From Rhizobium phaseoli (GTDB lineage: Bacteria > Pseudomonadota > Alphaproteobacteria > Rhizobiales > Rhizobiaceae): a stretch of DNA of 64,000 bases. Location: NCBI RefSeq assembly GCF_010668805.1, contig NZ_WUFT01000001.1:186001-250000 (forward strand), given 5' to 3'. The notes under the pieces are model-generated. The model was not told the DNA's origin. It worked only from the letters and a program-made list of their open reading frames with translations, and made no database searches. Numbering within the stretch: position 1 is the stretch's first letter; each line of letters begins with the position of its first letter. The position numbers were made by a program, and so were the translations under genes. Of this stretch, positions 62,039 through 64,000 are shown one piece after another.

Positions 62039-63571
62039 TCAATCCGCCGGCTGCGCGGCCGGGCGTGTGGCGTAGAAGGCCTTGGCATCCGCTGTGAAGG
62101 CGGCCCGCTGATCGACCTTGGTATAGAACATATGGCCGCCGCGATAAAGTTTCAGCCCGACGCGGCCGGCGGTGAGAGAGGGCGGCAGGTGGTCGACCAC
62201 ATAGCGGCTGACGCCGTAGGGCGTCACGAGATCGCTGTAGCCATGCGCGATCAACAGGTGGAAGGCCGGGTTCGAGGCGAGCAACTGCCGGAGGTCGTCT
62301 GTGGCACTCGCCTGGAGGCGCGATCCGCCGCCGCGCCCGCCGCCCCATTCCCAGCGCCGGCTGATATCACCGTCGAGCAGCGAATAGGTCATCTCGGTTT
62401 TGAAGCCGAGCGTGTTGCGGGCGTAATCGGCAAAGGCGCCGCCATAGGCGCGGGTGAAGCCGTCGAGGATGGCGTCGTCGCCCCGGTCGTAATCCGATTC
62501 CGGATAGGGGTCGGGGGTGGCAAAGGCGGCGTCGTAGGGGCTCATCACTTCGCCGCTGCCCCCATCAGAGTGTTTGACGAAGGAATTGCCGAGGAAGCCG
62601 CGGTTGCGGGTGACGATATCCTCGGGAATACCCGTCAGCCCGGCGATCCTGCCATAGAAGGCGGTGGCCCCGGCACCCGTCGGCGGCGGCCCGGCGAGCG
62701 TCGTCAGATAATCGCCGAGCGCGAAGGTTTCGGCCTCGCGCTGCTTCTCTTCGTCGAAAGCATTGTGCCGGTCGAGTTCGGCCGCCGCCAGCGACGGCAG
62801 CTCCAGGGCGGCACCGAGCGCGAATTGGTCGGCATTGAACATCAACTGTCCCTCGAGCAGGGGCGACAGCATCACCGCGCCGGCGACGATGATGCCCTGG
62901 CTTTCCTGCAGCGTGGAAGCGACCTTGGCAGCGCGGAAGCCGCCGTAGCTTTCGCCGAGAAGATATTTTGGCGCGTTGGAGCGGTTGTTGTGCGCGACAT
63001 AGAGCGCGATCGCCTTGGCGATGCTCTGGGCGTCTGCGTTGACGTTGTAATAGTTGGAAGCGTCGTCCGCCTTTGCCGTCCGGCTCCAGCCGGTGCCGAT
63101 CGGGTCGATCAGCACCAGATCGGTGAAATCCAGCCAGCTTTGCGGGTTGTCGACGAGTTTTGCATGGGCGCCGTCACGGGCGTGAGGCCCGAAGTCGAGC
63201 ACCTCAGGCCCGACCAGCCCGAGATGCAGGAAGGCGGACGCGGCACCCGGCCCGCCGTTGAAGGCAAAGGTCAGCGGCCGGTCCGGCCCTCCGTCCTTCG
63301 CGATATAGGCGGTGTAGAAGATTGCCCCGGCCGGCGCGCCGTCCTGGCCGAAGAGATCCAGCGTGCCGGCGGTTGCGGTATAGGCAATCTTACGGCCACC
63401 GATCGTCAGTTCGTGCTCGGTGACGGAATCGGCCGGCAGCAGCTTCAGCACGCCGTCGCGCGTGCCGCTTTCGACATTCGCCCGGCCTTTGCCGCTGTCC
63501 TGCGCGGGAGAAAGGCCAGGGACGAGCGACGCCGCAAGAGCGGCAAGCAGAAAGAGGGTTCGTAGGCGCAA
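62039..63571 (-). CDS. exported S10 family serine carboxypeptidase
   Basis: Serine carboxypeptidase-like protein of 510 residues. Signal peptide: MRLRTLFLLAALAASLVPGL, cleaved near SPAQ. The oxyanion loop is FNGGPGAAS (about 104-112), the nucleophile Ser208 is in LLGESYGGFR, the aspartate is probably in IAHGYSDLVTPY and the histidine in YRGGHMFYTK. Bacterial members act in the periplasm on peptides or acyl esters. Likely cotranscribed with the GFA gene. Confidence 0.94.
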   Translation of the reverse strand: MRLRTLFLLAALAASLVPGLSPAQDSGKGRANVESGTRDGVLKLLPADSVTEHELTIGGRKIAYTATAGTLDLFGQDGAPAGAIFYTAYIAKDGGPDRPLTFAFNGGPGAASAFLHLGLVGPEVLDFGPHARDGAHAKLVDNPQSWLDFTDLVLIDPIGTGWSRTAKADDASNYYNVNADAQSIAKAIALYVAHNNRSNAPKYLLGESYGGFRAAKVASTLQESQGIIVAGAVMLSPLLEGQLMFNADQFALGAALELPSLAAAELDRHNAFDEEKQREAETFALGDYLTTLAGPPPTGAGATAFYGRIAGLTGIPEDIVTRNRGFLGNSFVKHSDGGSGEVMSPYDAAFATPDPYPESDYDRGDDAILDGFTRAYGGAFADYARNTLGFKTEMTYSLLDGDISRRWEWGGGRGGGSRLQASATDDLRQLLASNPAFHLLIAHGYSDLVTPYGVSRYVVDHLPPSLTAGRVGLKLYRGGHMFYTKVDQRAAFTADAKAFYATRPAAQPAD

Positions 63572-63666
63572 GGTGCTTCTCCGACGGTGGGTAATGGGGC
63601 TGAGAGATAGCGTAGCATCCGCCGCCGGCGACCGGCATCAAGCGATGGTGATGGGCCGGTGAGGGC

Positions 63667-64000
63667 TCAGCTCGCCTTCTCCACCGCATGGACGTTGATC
63701 TCGACCGACCGGCCGGCCTTCCAGCCATTGATTGCCGCTCCGAGCCCGAGCGCGACGAAGAGGGCGGCGCACCAGGAAAAGCTGCCGCTCCAATCGCGGA
63801 TGAGCCCGACGATGAGCGGGCCGATTGATGCAAGCAGGTAACCGACGCATTGTGCCATGCCGGAAAGATGGGCGGCGACATCGGGATCGCGCGAGCGCAG
63901 CACGATCGTCGTCATCGCCGCCGCGATCAGCCCGCCCTGGCCGATGCCCTGCAGCACAGCCCACAGCCAGACCGTCGGCAGCGGCGCAAACAGCAGGCCG
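63667..64000 (-). CDS. MFS transporter, 3' part only
   Basis: C-terminal ~110 residues of a major-facilitator permease; the gene continues past the window end. Visible: LPTVWLWAVLQGIGQGGLIA, AHLSGMAQCVGYLLASIGPL and SFSWCAALFVALGLGAAING, three membrane segments with the CynX/NimT-like pattern of cyanate/nitroimidazole transporters. A 95-base gap separates it from the S10 gene on the same strand. Confidence 0.85.
   Translation of the reverse strand, partial: GLLFAPLPTVWLWAVLQGIGQGGLIAAAMTTIVLRSRDPDVAAHLSGMAQCVGYLLASIGPLIVGLIRDWSGSFSWCAALFVALGLGAAINGWKAGRSVEINVHAVEKAS

Overview
The window is a chromosomal segment of a fast-growing rhizobium, most likely the Rhizobium etli/leguminosarum group (Alphaproteobacteria, Hyphomicrobiales). 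This rests on high GC, on rhizobial families such as a PmtA-like phospholipid methyltransferase, an Atu4866-family protein and an imelysin/di-haem iron operon, on the core order dnaN / rsmI-yraN / gshB / comM, and on a rhizobial-type palindromic repeat. It holds about 70 protein genes. I see no tRNA, rRNA, CRISPR array, insertion sequence or prophage.

Layout. 0-3.5 kb: the 3' part of xseA, then a WYL regulator, a VOC protein and an EVE protein; the same palindrome lies before the regulator and before its target pair. A frameshifted EamA fragment follows. 3.4-9.5 kb: M29 aminopeptidase, a divergent GST/MarR pair, YbaK, an ArsC-like protein, a deacylase of the succinylglutamate desuccinylase family, a frameshifted LigT-like gene, and ogt. 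9.5-12.5 kb: an Atu4866-SDR-SDR operon divergent from a LysR gene. 12.6-15.8 kb: cysteine hydrolase overlapping a GlxA-type regulator, an AraC regulator and a YbhB protein. 15.8-21.7 kb: an accessory block with a decayed dihydrofolate-reductase-like gene, then a five-gene minus-strand set (DUF6130, exported MBL hydrolase, three alpha/beta hydrolases, two of them tandem paralogues) divergent from a LysR gene.

21.8-36.2 kb: guaA, mtnN, a PaaI thioesterase, a DUF2252 protein with kinase-like motifs, a four-gene envelope operon (imelysin, di-haem DUF1111 protein, second imelysin, DUF1513 protein) that fits periplasmic iron acquisition, an RsmB/NOP RNA methyltransferase, rlpA with 26-bp repeats at its 3' end, an epimerase, queG and a GST. 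36.4-43.4 kb: uppP on the plus strand, then a minus-strand run from dnaN through a DUF72 protein, PmtA-like, an atypical histidine phosphatase, pyrF, DUF1330 and an NDUFA9-like protein, ending at a strong terminator.

43.6-53.3 kb: rsmI-yraN and gshB-comM, separated by about 5.7 kb holding a cupin, a LacI regulator and a complete RbsABC-type sugar ABC transporter with paired operators. 53.5-54.4 kb: an AT-richer gene for an unrecognised membrane-anchored protein. 54.5-64 kb: cysK, a LysE exporter, a Dps-like protein, a divergent DMT transporter/Lrp pair, dut-GNAT, prfC, a GFA protein, an S10 peptidase and the 3' end of an MFS gene running off the window.

Most of the window is ordinary core chromosome. 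The parts that repay a second look are the regulator/operator pairs, the 16-21 kb hydrolase block, the sugar transporter cassette, the orphan at 53.5 kb, the tandem hairpins before the DUF72 gene and the decayed genes.
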